Positions 18,663 through 27,468 of a stretch of 64,000 nucleotides of DNA are shown here, in pieces; positions within the stretch are counted from its first letter, which is position 1; each line of letters starts with the position of its first letter. The notes beneath the pieces were generated by a model. The model did not search any database, had not been told where the DNA came from, and saw only the letters and a list, made by a program, of their open reading frames with translations. The stretch lies in NCBI GenBank assembly GCA_035906055.1, contig JAMIFV010000005.1:39664-103663 (forward strand), written 5' to 3'. This stretch comes from JAMIFV01 sp035906055. Its GTDB lineage: Bacteria > Pseudomonadota > Alphaproteobacteria > Rickettsiales > JABCZZ01. The position numbers were made by a program, and so were the translations under genes.

Positions 18663-20163
18663 TACATTGCCGTTATTCCCCGACGCTGAAACTTTCGTTG
18701 CCGCTTACGGCAAGGGGGCGTCGCAGCTTGTGGGCATACGCATCATCGCCGATATGGAAACGCCGGTCTCCGCGCTGCTCAAGCTGCAGCAGGAGGATAA
18801 GCCCTGTTTCCTGCTGGAGTCCGTGCAAGGCGGTGAGACGAGGGGGCGCTATTCCATCATCGGGATCGAGCCTGACCTCGTCTGGCGCTGCATCAAGGGC
18901 GAAGCGGAAATAAACCGCACTGCCGATAATCCCGGCGCATTCACAAAGCTGGCCGAAGCGCCGCTGGCCTCGCTCAAGTCGCTGCTGAAGGAATGCCACA
19001 TGGAAATGCCCGAAGGCTTTCCGCCCATGTCGGCAGGCCTTATCGGGTATATGGGCTATGACATGGTCAAGCTCATGGAGCGCCTGCCTTCCTCCGGGAA
19101 AGAAGCGATAGGGCTGCCCGATGCCTGCTTCATGCGCCCGCGCATCATGATCGTGTTCGACACGGTAAAGGGCGAGATGTTCCTCGTCACGCCCGTCTGG
19201 AAGGACGATAAACATAAAAATGCGGCAGATGCCTATGCCGTTGCCTCCGCACGCCTTGAAGCGGTGGTGAAACGCCTGCGCGCGCCGTTGACTGCGCCTG
19301 CGCTGGTGAACGAAGCGAAAGACGGCGAAATGCAGTTCACCTCCAACACCACGCGGGAGGAATACCACGCGATGGTAGCCAGGGCGAAAGAGTATATCGG
19401 CGCGGGCGACATCTTCCAGGTGGTGCCGTCGCAGCGTTTCAGCGCACCGTTTACGCTTCCGCCATTCTCGCTGTACCGTTCGCTGCGCCATTTGAACCCT
19501 TCGCCGTTTTTATTCTTCCTGAACATGCAGGGCTTTTCGCTGGTGGGTTCCAGCCCTGAAATCCTCGTGCGCCTGCGTGACGGCAAAGTGACCATCCGCC
19601 CGATCGCCGGAACCCGCAAGCGCGGTGCCACGGAAGCGGAAGACAAAGCGCTGGAAGCGGACCTTCTCGCCGATCCCAAGGAGATCGCCGAACATCTGAT
19701 GCTGCTCGACCTTGGCCGCAACGACGTAGGCCGTATCGCGAAAATCGGCACGGTGAAAGTGACCGACCGCATGTTCATCGAGCGTTATTCGCATGTGATG
19801 CATATCGTTTCTAATGTTGAAGGTGAAATAGACCCGCGCTTTGACGCTATCGACGCGCTCTCGGCGGGTTTCCCCGCAGGCACGGTGAGCGGCGCGCCCA
19901 AAATCCGCGCGATGGAGATCATTGACGAACTGGAAAAAGAGCCGCGCAGTTTCTATGCCGGATGTGTGGGGTATTTCTCCGCCAACGGTTCCATGGATAC
20001 CTGCATCACGCTGCGCACGGGACTTATAAAAGACGGCGTGCTCTACGCGCAGGCGGGCGGCGGGGTGGTGGCGGATTCCGACCCTGAAGGCGAATATCAG
20101 GAATCCTGCAACAAGGCGCGCGCAGTAATGCGTGCGGCAGAAGAAGCGAAGAGGTTTGTATGA
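18655..20163 (+). CDS. trpE: Anthranilate synthase component I
   Basis: TrpE makes anthranilate from chorismate with ammonia from TrpG, the first step of tryptophan synthesis. At 502 residues it is complete. The feedback site region includes LLESVQGGETRGRYS, and the catalytic domain contains AGDIFQVVPSQRF, IAGTRKRGATEAEDK, HLMLLDLGRNDVGR, FPAGTVSGAPKIRAMEII and VLYAQAGGGVVADSDPE. It overlaps ppiD by 8 bp and the next ORF by 4 bp (ATGA), but trpG is about 1.5 kb further on. Confidence 0.97.
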   Translation: MADTLPLFPDAETFVAAYGKGASQLVGIRIIADMETPVSALLKLQQEDKPCFLLESVQGGETRGRYSIIGIEPDLVWRCIKGEAEINRTADNPGAFTKLAEAPLASLKSLLKECHMEMPEGFPPMSAGLIGYMGYDMVKLMERLPSSGKEAIGLPDACFMRPRIMIVFDTVKGEMFLVTPVWKDDKHKNAADAYAVASARLEAVVKRLRAPLTAPALVNEAKDGEMQFTSNTTREEYHAMVARAKEYIGAGDIFQVVPSQRFSAPFTLPPFSLYRSLRHLNPSPFLFFLNMQGFSLVGSSPEILVRLRDGKVTIRPIAGTRKRGATEAEDKALEADLLADPKEIAEHLMLLDLGRNDVGRIAKIGTVKVTDRMFIERYSHVMHIVSNVEGEIDPRFDAIDALSAGFPAGTVSGAPKIRAMEIIDELEKEPRSFYAGCVGYFSANGSMDTCITLRTGLIKDGVLYAQAGGGVVADSDPEGEYQESCNKARAVMRAAEEAKRFV

Positions 20164-20639
20164 GTGTGAAGGTCGGGATTGCTACGGGTAAGCAGTTAAC
20201 AACTGCCCTGTATGTAGCGTCTGAAACGGCAAAACGTATATCGCCTGGCCGTTTGGCGGTTTTGCATGACAATAACAAACTGATCGCGGTCACGGTGGAC
20301 GCTGGCTCGCAGGAAGAAGGAAAACTAAAATGGCTGCATGGCAGTGTGCTGAAAGACCCTGACGGTAAGATTGAATTCAATGAAGATGGATCGCCGAAAA
20401 TGGTGCGCAATCTGCTGCTGGCCGAACTCTCAAAGGATAATGGGGAGAAAACGAGTGTCACCCGCTACTATGAACCGCATATGGATATGCTGCATAGCCT
20501 TGGCATGGTGTTTGACCTATCATGCGAGAAATCACACGATCTGGCGCAAGCTGTAATGAAAAAAGGCAAGGCTGGCGATATCTCCGACATCGGTGGCGCC
20601 ACCGGAAAAGACGGAAAAGCAAGAGGTGGGCACTGGTAA
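20160..20639 (+). CDS. Hypothetical protein between trpE and trpG
   Basis: A 159-residue soluble protein that starts inside the trpE stop (ATGA). I recognise no family. The sequence (GIATGKQLTTALYVASETAK, RLAVLHDNNKLIAVTVDA) is alpha/beta in character, with a charged middle and a Gly/Lys-rich end (GDISDIGGATGKDGKARGG). A 12-bp direct repeat, TTTGTATGAGTG, brackets it: once at the trpE end (20155-20166) and once 12 bp after its stop (20651-20662), as if the gene was inserted there. Confidence 0.6.
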   Translation: MSVKVGIATGKQLTTALYVASETAKRISPGRLAVLHDNNKLIAVTVDAGSQEEGKLKWLHGSVLKDPDGKIEFNEDGSPKMVRNLLLAELSKDNGEKTSVTRYYEPHMDMLHSLGMVFDLSCEKSHDLAQAVMKKGKAGDISDIGGATGKDGKARGGHW

Positions 20640-20714
20640 AGAGAAAGAAATTTGTATGAGTGATTTTAACTATAATCTTTTAAACGTGACATCAACAGAG
20701 TGGAAGACCCGCTG

Positions 20715-21101
20715 ATGGGATTTACCGTAAATATACATACAAAAAGAGAAGCAATGGCTGCTGTCAGGGCATCCGGCAATAATGTGTCCAATTTTGTGAG
20801 ATTGCTGGATAAAGACGCGCTCCTTTTTTCCCTTAGCTACGCTATGCCGCAGGATAAAATCGAAGAGAACCGGCTCGCCGACTTTCTTAAGCACGCGGGA
20901 CTTGAAAACAAGGGAGAGGAAAGAAAGATTTTGCAGCAATTCGATACGACGGATAGGCATACGCTTCTTTTCAGGGCGGATCGCGAACTGCTTACGCCGT
21001 TGCGCGGTTGTGGTATGATCGACGCTGCTACGGAACGCGCAATCAGAAGCAGCTTTGCTGCACATGAAAGAGCTGCAAGGGAGGCGAAGCGCGGCAAATG
21101 A
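20715..21101 (+). CDS. Hypothetical protein between trpE and trpG
   Basis: A 128-residue (ATG 20715) or 133-residue (GTG 20700) protein, mostly helical and charged (LADFLKHAGLENKGEERKIL, RSSFAAHERAAREAKRGK). No domain recognised. A 19-codon leader-like frame at 20656-20715 (MSDFNYNLLNVTSTEWKTR) ends in TGATG across its ATG, which favours the ATG start and coupled translation. The stop overlaps the ArsC-like gene by 4 bp. It resembles the preceding gene only in being small and of unknown role. Confidence 0.55.
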   Translation: MGFTVNIHTKREAMAAVRASGNNVSNFVRLLDKDALLFSLSYAMPQDKIEENRLADFLKHAGLENKGEERKILQQFDTTDRHTLLFRADRELLTPLRGCGMIDAATERAIRSSFAAHERAAREAKRGK

Positions 21102-21445
21102 GTGTCACCATCTATCACAACCCCAGTTGCGGCACGTCGCGCAATGTGCTGGCGCTTTTGAAAGAGAAGGGTATCGAACCCGAAGTGGTGGAGTACCTTA
21201 AAACCCCGCTGGATAAAAAAAGCCTGCATGCCTTGCTGAAGAAGATGAAATCATCCGCGCGTGACCTGCTGCGCCAGAAGGGCACGCCCTATGATGAGCT
21301 GGATCTGGGGAATGCAAAATGGAGTGAAGACCAGTTGGTTGCATTCATGGCACAGCATCCTATCCTCATGAACCGCCCGGTAGTGGTGACGGACAAGGGT
21401 GCCAAGCTCTGCCGCCCGCCGGAGGCGGTGCTGGAGCTGCTGTAA
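21098..21445 (+). CDS. arsC: Arsenate reductase family protein (ArsC, glutaredoxin type)
   Basis: A 115-residue thioredoxin-fold protein with the ArsC active-site loop HNPSCGTSRN (catalytic Cys11), the middle helix region, and the C-terminal HPILMNRPVVVTDKGAKLCR arginine motif. ArsC reduces arsenate to arsenite with glutathione and glutaredoxin. No arsB or arsR is nearby, and a related Spx/YffB-type role is possible. It is coupled by ATGA overlap to the preceding hypothetical gene. Confidence 0.88.
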   Translation: MSVTIYHNPSCGTSRNVLALLKEKGIEPEVVEYLKTPLDKKSLHALLKKMKSSARDLLRQKGTPYDELDLGNAKWSEDQLVAFMAQHPILMNRPVVVTDKGAKLCRPPEAVLELL

Positions 21446-21458
21446 AAAAACCAACCAT

Positions 21459-21622
21459 TGTCATGCCGTACAAGCGGTCAGTAGACCGCGCGATACGGTA
21501 TCCATGCTGCATCCGCATGTGAGAAATGTGACGCGGCAGCAGACCTGCAACTGTGCGTTCCAGCCTATGAAAGATGGATTCCAGATAAACTCGCCTGCGG
21601 ACTCGTTTTCTGGAATGACAAA
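21459..21622. repeat. Extragenic palindrome between arsC and trpG
   Basis: CATTGTCATGCCGTAC...GATACGGTATCCATGCTGCA and GATGGATTCCAGATAAACTC...GAGTC...TTCTGGAATGACAAAG form two imperfect palindromes of the GTCATTCC type. They separate trpG from the upstream genes. No gene is seen. Confidence 0.55.
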
Positions 21623-21687
21623 GGCATTCAGATAGCCATGTAGAGCAACTTTTGACATTTACCCGTCAAAGGTTTATCCCTTTTTTT

Positions 21688-22257
21688 ATGACACTGATAC
21701 TTCTGGATAACTACGACAGCTTTACCTATAACCTGCTGCATTACCTTGGTGAACTGGGCAAGCAGGCGGAGGTGATCCGCAATGACGCCATCACCGTGGA
21801 GGCGCTGCTTGCCAAAAACCCCGAGGGCATCGTCATCTCGCCGGGGCCGGGCACGCCGGACGAATCGGGCATCTGCCTTGAACTGGTGAAGCAGGCTTCC
21901 GGCAAGGTGCCGCTGTTCGGCGTATGCCTCGGCCTGCAATCCATCGGCCAGGCGTTCGGCGGCAAGGTGGTGCGTGCGCCCAGGCCCATGCACGGCAAGA
22001 TAAGCCCGGTCACGCATACGAATAAAGGTGTGTTCAAAGGCATTCCCAGTCCCTTCAACGCCACGCGCTATCACTCCCTCATCGTAGACCGTGCCACGCT
22101 GCCCGATTGCCTTGAAATCACCGCCGAGACCGAGGACGGGCTGATCATGGGCCTGCAACACAAACAGCACAACGTGCATTGTGTGCAGTTCCATCCCGAA
22201 AGCATCGCTTCCGAGCATGGGCATACTTTGCTGAAAAACTTCTTAGAGATGTTATGA
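21688..22257 (+). CDS. trpG: Anthranilate synthase component II (glutamine amidotransferase)
   Basis: TrpG supplies ammonia to TrpE. The start ATG 21688 gives the usual MTLILLDNYDSFTYN N-terminus; an upstream in-frame ATG (21652) would add an untypical 12 residues. The class I amidotransferase triad is present: Cys in FGVCLGLQSIGQ and His/Glu in VQFHPESIAS, plus the oxyanion SPGPGTPDE. The stop overlaps trpD by 4 bp. Confidence 0.96.
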   Translation: MTLILLDNYDSFTYNLLHYLGELGKQAEVIRNDAITVEALLAKNPEGIVISPGPGTPDESGICLELVKQASGKVPLFGVCLGLQSIGQAFGGKVVRAPRPMHGKISPVTHTNKGVFKGIPSPFNATRYHSLIVDRATLPDCLEITAETEDGLIMGLQHKQHNVHCVQFHPESIASEHGHTLLKNFLEML

Positions 22258-23282
22258 GCAATGAGATACAGCATTTCATCTCGCACATTGCCGGAGGCAG
22301 CCATTTAAGCCGCGCGCAGTCTGGCCGCGCCTTCCAGATCATCATGGCGGGCGGCGCCACGCCCGCGCAGATAGCAGCGCTGCTGGTGGGCTTGCGCGCC
22401 AAGGGGGAGTCGACCGGGGAGATAGCCGGGGCGGCCATGGCCATGCGTGCCAGGATGGATGCGCTCGCGGGTTTTTCCGACAGTATCGACGTATGCGGCA
22501 CGGGGGGCGATGGCACGGGCATGCTCAACGTGTCCACCGCCGTTACACTGGTTGTGGCGGGGTGCGGTCTCAAAGTGGCCAAGCATGGCAATAAATCGGT
22601 TTCCTCGCGCAGCGGTTCCGCCGATGTGCTGACGGCGCTCGGTGTGAACATACAGGCGGAGAAAGCGGCTGCGGAAAAAGCGCTACGCGATGCAGGCGTA
22701 TGTTTCCTCTTCGCGCCGCTCTACCACAAAGCCATGCGCCATGTGGCGCCGGTGCGGCAGGAACTCGCCATGCGCACTATTTTCAATCTGCTGGGGCCGC
22801 TGGCCAACCCCGCCAAGCCGGACTACCAGCTTATGGGCGTGTATGACCGTTCGCTATTATTGCCCATGGCCGAGGTGCTTTGTGCGCTTGGCAGCAAGGC
22901 CGCGTGGGTGGTGCATGGCAGCGACGGCGCGGACGAACTCACGCTTACCGGCCCTTCGCATGTTGCGGCGCTCAACGGCGGCAAGATAAGAACTTTCACG
23001 GTAAACCCGCAGGACGCAGGCCTCACGCCCTGCACGCCGGAGGCGCTGGAAGGGGGCAGTCCGCAGTATAACGCAAAGGAGCTATCCCTTTTACTCAGTG
23101 GTAAAGCGTCCGCTTACCGGGATATTGTGCTGCTCAACGCATCGGCTGCATTGGTGGTTGCGGGAAAAGCAAAAGACCTGTTGGAAGGCGTGGGCGTGGC
23201 TGCGCGTTCCATTGATGAAGGGCGCGCCAAAGCAGCGCTTGCATCACTGGTAAGCATCAGTAACGAGACGAAAACAATATGA
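22254..23282 (+). CDS. trpD: Anthranilate phosphoribosyltransferase
   Basis: TrpD joins anthranilate to PRPP. The 342-residue form starting at ATG 22254 (ATGA overlap with trpG) matches the family; a longer frame upstream lies inside trpG. Motifs are GLRAKGESTGEIAGAAMAMR, the PRPP loop VCGTGGDGTGMLNVSTA, KHGNKSVSSRSGSADVLTAL, HVAPVRQELAMRTIFNLLGP and HGSDGADELT. It is coupled to trpC. Confidence 0.97.
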   Translation: MSNEIQHFISHIAGGSHLSRAQSGRAFQIIMAGGATPAQIAALLVGLRAKGESTGEIAGAAMAMRARMDALAGFSDSIDVCGTGGDGTGMLNVSTAVTLVVAGCGLKVAKHGNKSVSSRSGSADVLTALGVNIQAEKAAAEKALRDAGVCFLFAPLYHKAMRHVAPVRQELAMRTIFNLLGPLANPAKPDYQLMGVYDRSLLLPMAEVLCALGSKAAWVVHGSDGADELTLTGPSHVAALNGGKIRTFTVNPQDAGLTPCTPEALEGGSPQYNAKELSLLLSGKASAYRDIVLLNASAALVVAGKAKDLLEGVGVAARSIDEGRAKAALASLVSISNETKTI

Positions 23283-24061
23283 GCAATGTGCTGGCTACCA
23301 TCTGCGACCTGAAGCGCGAGCATGTTGCACTGCGCAAACAGGATTGCCCGGAAGAAAAGCTGCATGCGGCGCTGGCATTCTGCCCGCCCACGCGGGGCTT
23401 CCGCCGCGCGCTCATTTCGCGCCCCGTGGGGCTGATCGCCGAGATCAAGAAAGCATCGCCCAGCAAGGGCGTCATCCGTGAGGATTTCAGCCCGCCCGAT
23501 ATTGCAGTCGCATATGAAACCGGCGGTGCGGCCTGCCTCTCCGTGCTGACCGACAAGCCCTATTTCCAGGGTGACGACAGCTACCTCGCCAGTGCGCGCA
23601 ACGCCTGTTCGCTGCCGGTGCTGCGCAAGGATTTCATGCTCGACCCTTACCAGATATATGAATCGCGCGTGCTGGGTGCGGACTGCATCCTGCTCATCAT
23701 GGCGGCGCTGGAGAACAAGCTGGCGGCGGAGCTGGAACGCATCGCCGTGGCGCTGCGCATGGACGTGCTGGTGGAAGTGCATGACGAGGAAGAGTTGCAG
23801 CGCGCGCTGGAATTCCTCTCTTCGCCGCTGATCGGCATCAATAACCGCAGCCTCAAGACGCTGGAAGTGGATATCGGCACCACGGAACGCCTCGCCAGAA
23901 AAGTTCCCGAAGGCAAGACCGTGGTCTGCGAGAGCGGCATTGCCACGCATCAGGATGTACGCCGCATGATGCGCGCTGGCGTGCATTGTTTCCTTGTGGG
24001 CGAATCGCTGATGCGCCAGAAAGACATTGTAAAGTCCACACGCGTATTGCTGGGGGAGTAA
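23279..24061 (+). CDS. trpC: Indole-3-glycerol phosphate synthase
   Basis: TrpC closes the indole ring. The 260-residue TIM barrel has the catalytic Lys in LIAEIKKASPSKGVI, EDFSPPDIAVAYE, LTDKPYFQG, LRKDFMLDPYQIYESR, VLVEVHDEEEL, IGINNRSLKTLEVD, CESGI and the final HCFLVGESLMR. It overlaps trpD by 4 bp, completing a trpGDC unit. The DUF599 gene starts one base after the stop. Confidence 0.97.
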   Translation: MSNVLATICDLKREHVALRKQDCPEEKLHAALAFCPPTRGFRRALISRPVGLIAEIKKASPSKGVIREDFSPPDIAVAYETGGAACLSVLTDKPYFQGDDSYLASARNACSLPVLRKDFMLDPYQIYESRVLGADCILLIMAALENKLAAELERIAVALRMDVLVEVHDEEELQRALEFLSSPLIGINNRSLKTLEVDIGTTERLARKVPEGKTVVCESGIATHQDVRRMMRAGVHCFLVGESLMRQKDIVKSTRVLLGE

Positions 24062-24062
24062 C

Positions 24063-24776
24063 ATGAATTTCGAGCACATACCGACGATCGAATGGGTGGC
24101 TTTTTTCTGGTTCCTGATGTGCTGGGTGGGCTATGCGTACTTTGCCGACTATATGGGCAAACATCGTGGCACGCTGCTGGCCGTCATCAGCGAATACCGC
24201 CTCAACTGGATGCGCCAGATGCTCAAGCGCGATAACCGCATGGTGGACGCATCGCTCATCGGCAACCTGCTGCGCAGCATTTCATTCTTCGCCAGCACCA
24301 CCATCTTTATCGTGCTGGGTCTGTTTACAATGCTTAAATACCGGGCTGAGGCCAACACCATCCTCACTTCCATCCCCTATGCCGCAGAGAGCACGCCGCT
24401 CTTGTGGGAGGCTAAGATATTCCTGCTCGTGGTGATCTTCGTCTATTCTTTCTTCAAATATACATGGTCGCTGCGCCAATATAATTATGCCTGCATCGTG
24501 GTGGGGGCGGCGCCGCTGCACAGCGAGCGCGAGACACGTAAAGACCATTTTGAAGAATACGCGCGCAGCGCCGCAAGGCTTGTGAGCAATGCCGCGCGCC
24601 ATTTTAGCCTGGGGCTGCGCGGCTACTATTTCGGCATGGCGGCGATAAGCTGGTTCCTCAATCCTTACGCGTTCATGGCAGCCAGCGCATGGGTGGTTAT
24701 GGTGCTGTACCGCAGGGAATTCAGGTCCCTGGCCATTAAATACCTGTCCGACCCGGCGGTTTTCCGCGATAATTAG
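24063..24776 (+). CDS. DUF599 membrane protein
   Basis: A 237-residue inner-membrane protein. Predicted helices are at about 10-28, 72-93, 118-137 and 185-218. The family pattern includes FFWFLMCWVGYAYFADY, NWMRQMLKRDNRMVDA, SISFFASTTIFIVLG and FFKYTWSLRQYNYACIVVGAAP. DUF599 proteins have no established function. It is the last gene of the trp cluster, starting 1 bp after trpC. Confidence 0.85.
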   Translation: MNFEHIPTIEWVAFFWFLMCWVGYAYFADYMGKHRGTLLAVISEYRLNWMRQMLKRDNRMVDASLIGNLLRSISFFASTTIFIVLGLFTMLKYRAEANTILTSIPYAAESTPLLWEAKIFLLVVIFVYSFFKYTWSLRQYNYACIVVGAAPLHSERETRKDHFEEYARSAARLVSNAARHFSLGLRGYYFGMAAISWFLNPYAFMAASAWVVMVLYRREFRSLAIKYLSDPAVFRDN

Positions 24777-24926
24777 GCCTGAAACTCAGGCGCTTATCAA
24801 TCTTCATCGAACTGTCAAATTTGTAGCGTTTAAAATTTGCTATATCTTTAAATGTAAGATAGTTATTCCTGTGAATGATAATCGTTCGCAATAAAAACAA
24901 CTACCGTACCAAGATCGCCCGTGAAG

Positions 24927-25760
24927 ATGGACAAAGAAGAAAGAAATAAGCAGTTCGCTAACGACGTTGTGTATGCAGGCACACATCTTGCCGCATGCAC
25001 AGTGCTGGACATTGCCATCGACCCGCATATCAATCAATATGTGCAGGATAAACTTGCGCCTAGTTTCAAAGGGCAGGAAGTGCATGCGCGTAAAGCGGAG
25101 GTAATAAGCGATGTGTCCGCTTCCGTGATCTTTCTGGGATTGCAGCGATTCTTTCCCGGTGTGGTAAACGGTATCAAGAAGGCGATGAAGCCGTTGCTTA
25201 ACCCCATTTATGAAAAGATAGGTAATAACCGCCTGCAGGAATGGGCGGAACGCCACCATGTCGATCCGGCTTCCAAGGAATTTCGTAATAAGCTTGACGA
25301 ATGGAAAGACCAGCAGGCGGGCAACTTCGCCAAATCTTCCGTTATCGCTGGCTTAAGCGCAGCAGGGAATGTGGTCGCGCAGATAAAGCTGGGTAATCCA
25401 CGCCCGAAATGGGTTATCACGACAGGAAAACTTTCCGGTGCTGCGGTAACTGTAGGTGTAATCCTTGGCGTACGTGCGTTAGCGCCGCGCGGCATGCATA
25501 AGGTGGATAAGAATATCAATAAATACGTGGCCATGCCGCTCATCAACGTCACGCAGAAACTGTTCGGTGTGGCAGGCCTTGCGACGGAAGAAGACATAAT
25601 ATCAGCTCCGCCTTCGCAAAGCACGGCACCTGTTACACAGGCTGACACAGCAAAATGGGCGAAAGAAAAAGTGCAAAAGCTGGTGAGCGAAACCCCGTCT
25701 CCCGCGTCTTATAAACAGCGCGTGGACAACGAAGCGCGCGATGCAGCTATCGCTCGCTAA
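24927..25760 (+). CDS. Hypothetical protein with short hydrophobic segments
   Basis: A 277-residue protein (ATG 24927; a GTG at 24921 is possible). No family recognised. The protein alternates charged stretches with several glycine/alanine-rich hydrophobic segments (SASVIFLGLQRFF, SVIAGLSAAGNVVAQIKLG, GAAVTVGVILGVRAL), some possibly membrane-associated; there is no signal peptide. The C-terminus is polar (SAPPSQSTAPVTQADTAKWA). It stands alone after the trp cluster, with about 145 bp of AT-rich upstream sequence. Confidence 0.6.
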   Translation: MDKEERNKQFANDVVYAGTHLAACTVLDIAIDPHINQYVQDKLAPSFKGQEVHARKAEVISDVSASVIFLGLQRFFPGVVNGIKKAMKPLLNPIYEKIGNNRLQEWAERHHVDPASKEFRNKLDEWKDQQAGNFAKSSVIAGLSAAGNVVAQIKLGNPRPKWVITTGKLSGAAVTVGVILGVRALAPRGMHKVDKNINKYVAMPLINVTQKLFGVAGLATEEDIISAPPSQSTAPVTQADTAKWAKEKVQKLVSETPSPASYKQRVDNEARDAAIAR

Positions 25761-25829
25761 GAGCATTCTTCATTTAGCCTATTTCGTCATTCCCATAATT
25801 CGCCCAAGCGAATTCAGGCGATGACGGTT

Positions 25830-25863
25830 GAAATAAAAAAAGGGCCAGAATTGCTTCTGGCCC
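25830..25863 (-). terminator. Strong intrinsic terminator (minus strand)
   Basis: On the minus strand a perfect 9-bp stem GGGCCAGAA/TTCTGGCCC with a 4-nt loop is followed by TTTTTTTATTT. No protein gene lies upstream of it on that strand within reach, which is the main argument for a small RNA ending here. Confidence 0.85.
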
Positions 25864-25991
25864 CTAAAGTTTAACAGGGAGGCTTTCGTCCAGGAGTACA
25901 ACTCAACCAGACGACCAGGCATTTCACCCGGAAGGTCTCTCAACAGGGAGTCAGAGACATTGCTGATCACGTAAGCGCTCAGCAGATAGTG
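25836..25991 (-). ncRNA. Candidate small RNA with intrinsic terminator
   Basis: A promoter-like TAATAT (complement of 25998-26003) with TTGCGC 19 bp upstream precedes about 155 nt that fold into a chain of hairpins: TGCTGA/TCAGCA, GTCTCT/AGAGAC, CCGGG/CCTGG, TCGTC-TGG/CC-GGACGA, then a perfect terminator stem. CUCCCUGUU occurs twice, once in a loop and once single-stranded, and CUCCUGG once in a loop; such CU-rich loops can pair with Shine-Dalgarno sequences. A 63-codon frame across part of it has no recognisable protein features. The RNA call is inference from structure. Confidence 0.45.
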
Positions 25992-26154
25992 TTACTTATA
26001 TTAATTTTTCCTTAAACGACCAGCGCAATTGGTAAGGATTAGATATGCTTTTAATGCATAGCAAGAAATATATGCCTTGTTAGTCATGCATAAAACGGAG
26101 TGTTGTTACTGTCCTGATAGATAAGCATCTACAGCAACTTATCCTAAAAATGCT

Positions 26155-26378
26155 TAGGCTCAGGACTCATTGAACTCTTGCTTGCTTTTCCTCTCCCTCT
26201 TGAGGGAGAGGACGCGTTTGCCTTGGGTTTAGCTGCTTTAGCTAAGCCCTTAGGCAAACCGAGGTGAGGGGGCATTTACATTCACCCTCACCCAGCTACG
26301 GCTAAGCTGCTGCGCAGCAAAGCCTGCGCAACCCTCTCCCGCTTTGCAGGAGAGGGGAATTAATGAGTCCTGACCCTA
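26155..26378. repeat. MITE-like element, copy 2 (224 bp, TIRs)
   Basis: TIRs TAGGCTCAGGACTCAT and ATGAGTCCTGACCCTA; outside them CT and AG extend the inverted repeat on both sides. Internal order is that of copy 3 and the reverse of copy 1, with the TTTGCCTTGGGTTTAGCTGC...AGGCAAACC and CTCTCCCGCTTTGCAGGAGA blocks. Its right TA forms part of the TAG stop of the neighbouring frameshifted gene. Confidence 0.85.
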
Positions 26379-27468
26379 AGCGTCGTAGCTTGTGATGGAA
26401 AAGCGCTCCAATTCCCTGAGATATTCCTTTAACGCCACCATTGCAACACACGGCATGGCCCCTGCACCGGCAAGCTGCCCCTGTGCAAGTTTGCGCGCGA
26501 GTATAATTGCTGGCACGCATGGTATCTGCGGGCCGTCGCCTTTGAGTGCAACGATGAACCAGCTACGTTCATGACCCCGTCCATCCTGCTTTGTGCCACG
26601 CAGGATCACATGCATGCCGCCATCTGCGCTGCCAAACCGGTCAAACCGGTGACTGGCCTTAAGCAGCCAAGGCGCATGCCGGGGAAGGTTCAGCGGTAAT
26701 CCTAAACGCACCAGCCATCCAAGTGCCCAAATGCAGCGGCGCGCATTCCATGCCCGCTGAGAACTGCACATGCTGTATGCCATACTGTAACGGAAAAAGG
26801 TCAAGGTCGGGAATATCGCAATTGGCCATCCAGCGGGTTCCCAGCACCGGATAATGCTGGCGGTATAAATCCTGCCAGCCATAACGGGGTCTGGTGTCTC
26901 CCTTCACGGGCTTTAGCTGCCTGCCGATATAGGTAAGTATGCCCTGTGTGGTAGCAAGGCCGCGTTCGGCCTTCTGGCCGGGGCTGATGCCGAAGCGCAA
27001 AGCGTCGATAGAGGCGAACTCATGCCGGTAATGTTCCAGCACTGCCGAGGAAAGGCAGGGCACGGTGCTGGCTCCGCTGATGACCCATGTGCCCGCTGCT
27101 TTTGCCTGTGCATCCAGCGTGGTGATGCCGGTCACAAATTCCCTTCCGTCTGCAAGATCGATATAATGCACGCGCCCGGTTATGCAGGCTTGCGCTACGC
27201 GGTAATGCTTTAGCTGGAACGGGCCGCATGTGTTGATGACTACGGCAGGGCGTAAGGTTTGCAGATGAAGGCTTAAGCCCTGTTCTGCATCCAGTGCAGC
27301 GTAAGAGATTTCTACATCCGGATGCTGCTGCCTGAGCTGGTTTGCCAGCGCAGCGGCCTTTGCCTCATTACGCCCGGCGATAATGACCGGCACATGTGAA
27401 CGCACCAGCGCAACGGCAATGCGCTTACCAAAATTACCGTAACCGCCAAGAATAAGAACCTTATCCAA
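26376..27468 (-). pseudogene. Saccharopine dehydrogenase-like reductase, frameshifted
   Basis: The first part (from ATG 27468) is an NADP-binding protein: VLILGGYGNFGKRIAVAL, VVINTCGPFQ, YIDLADGREFV, SGASTVPCLSSAVLEHY. Its frame runs through HVQFSAGMECAPLHLGTW and then loses similarity and stops at 26659. The expected continuation, LGWLVRLGLPLNLPRHAPWL through GGMHVILRG to LARKLAQGQL, lies in another frame that ends at 26376. A single indel near 26710-26735 explains this. It may be a true mutation or a sequence error. The gene overlaps the DUF393-DUF4166 gene by 8 bp; the two families are commonly found together. Confidence 0.75.

Noticed and set aside
24860..24900. Fur-box-like GATAATCGTTCGCAAT upstream of the gene at 24927
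   Set aside because: Only a partial match to the Fur consensus, and the downstream gene has no link to iron.
25779..25970. 63-codon minus-strand ORF
   Set aside because: It overlaps the candidate sRNA and runs through its terminator; RNA features are stronger than coding ones.
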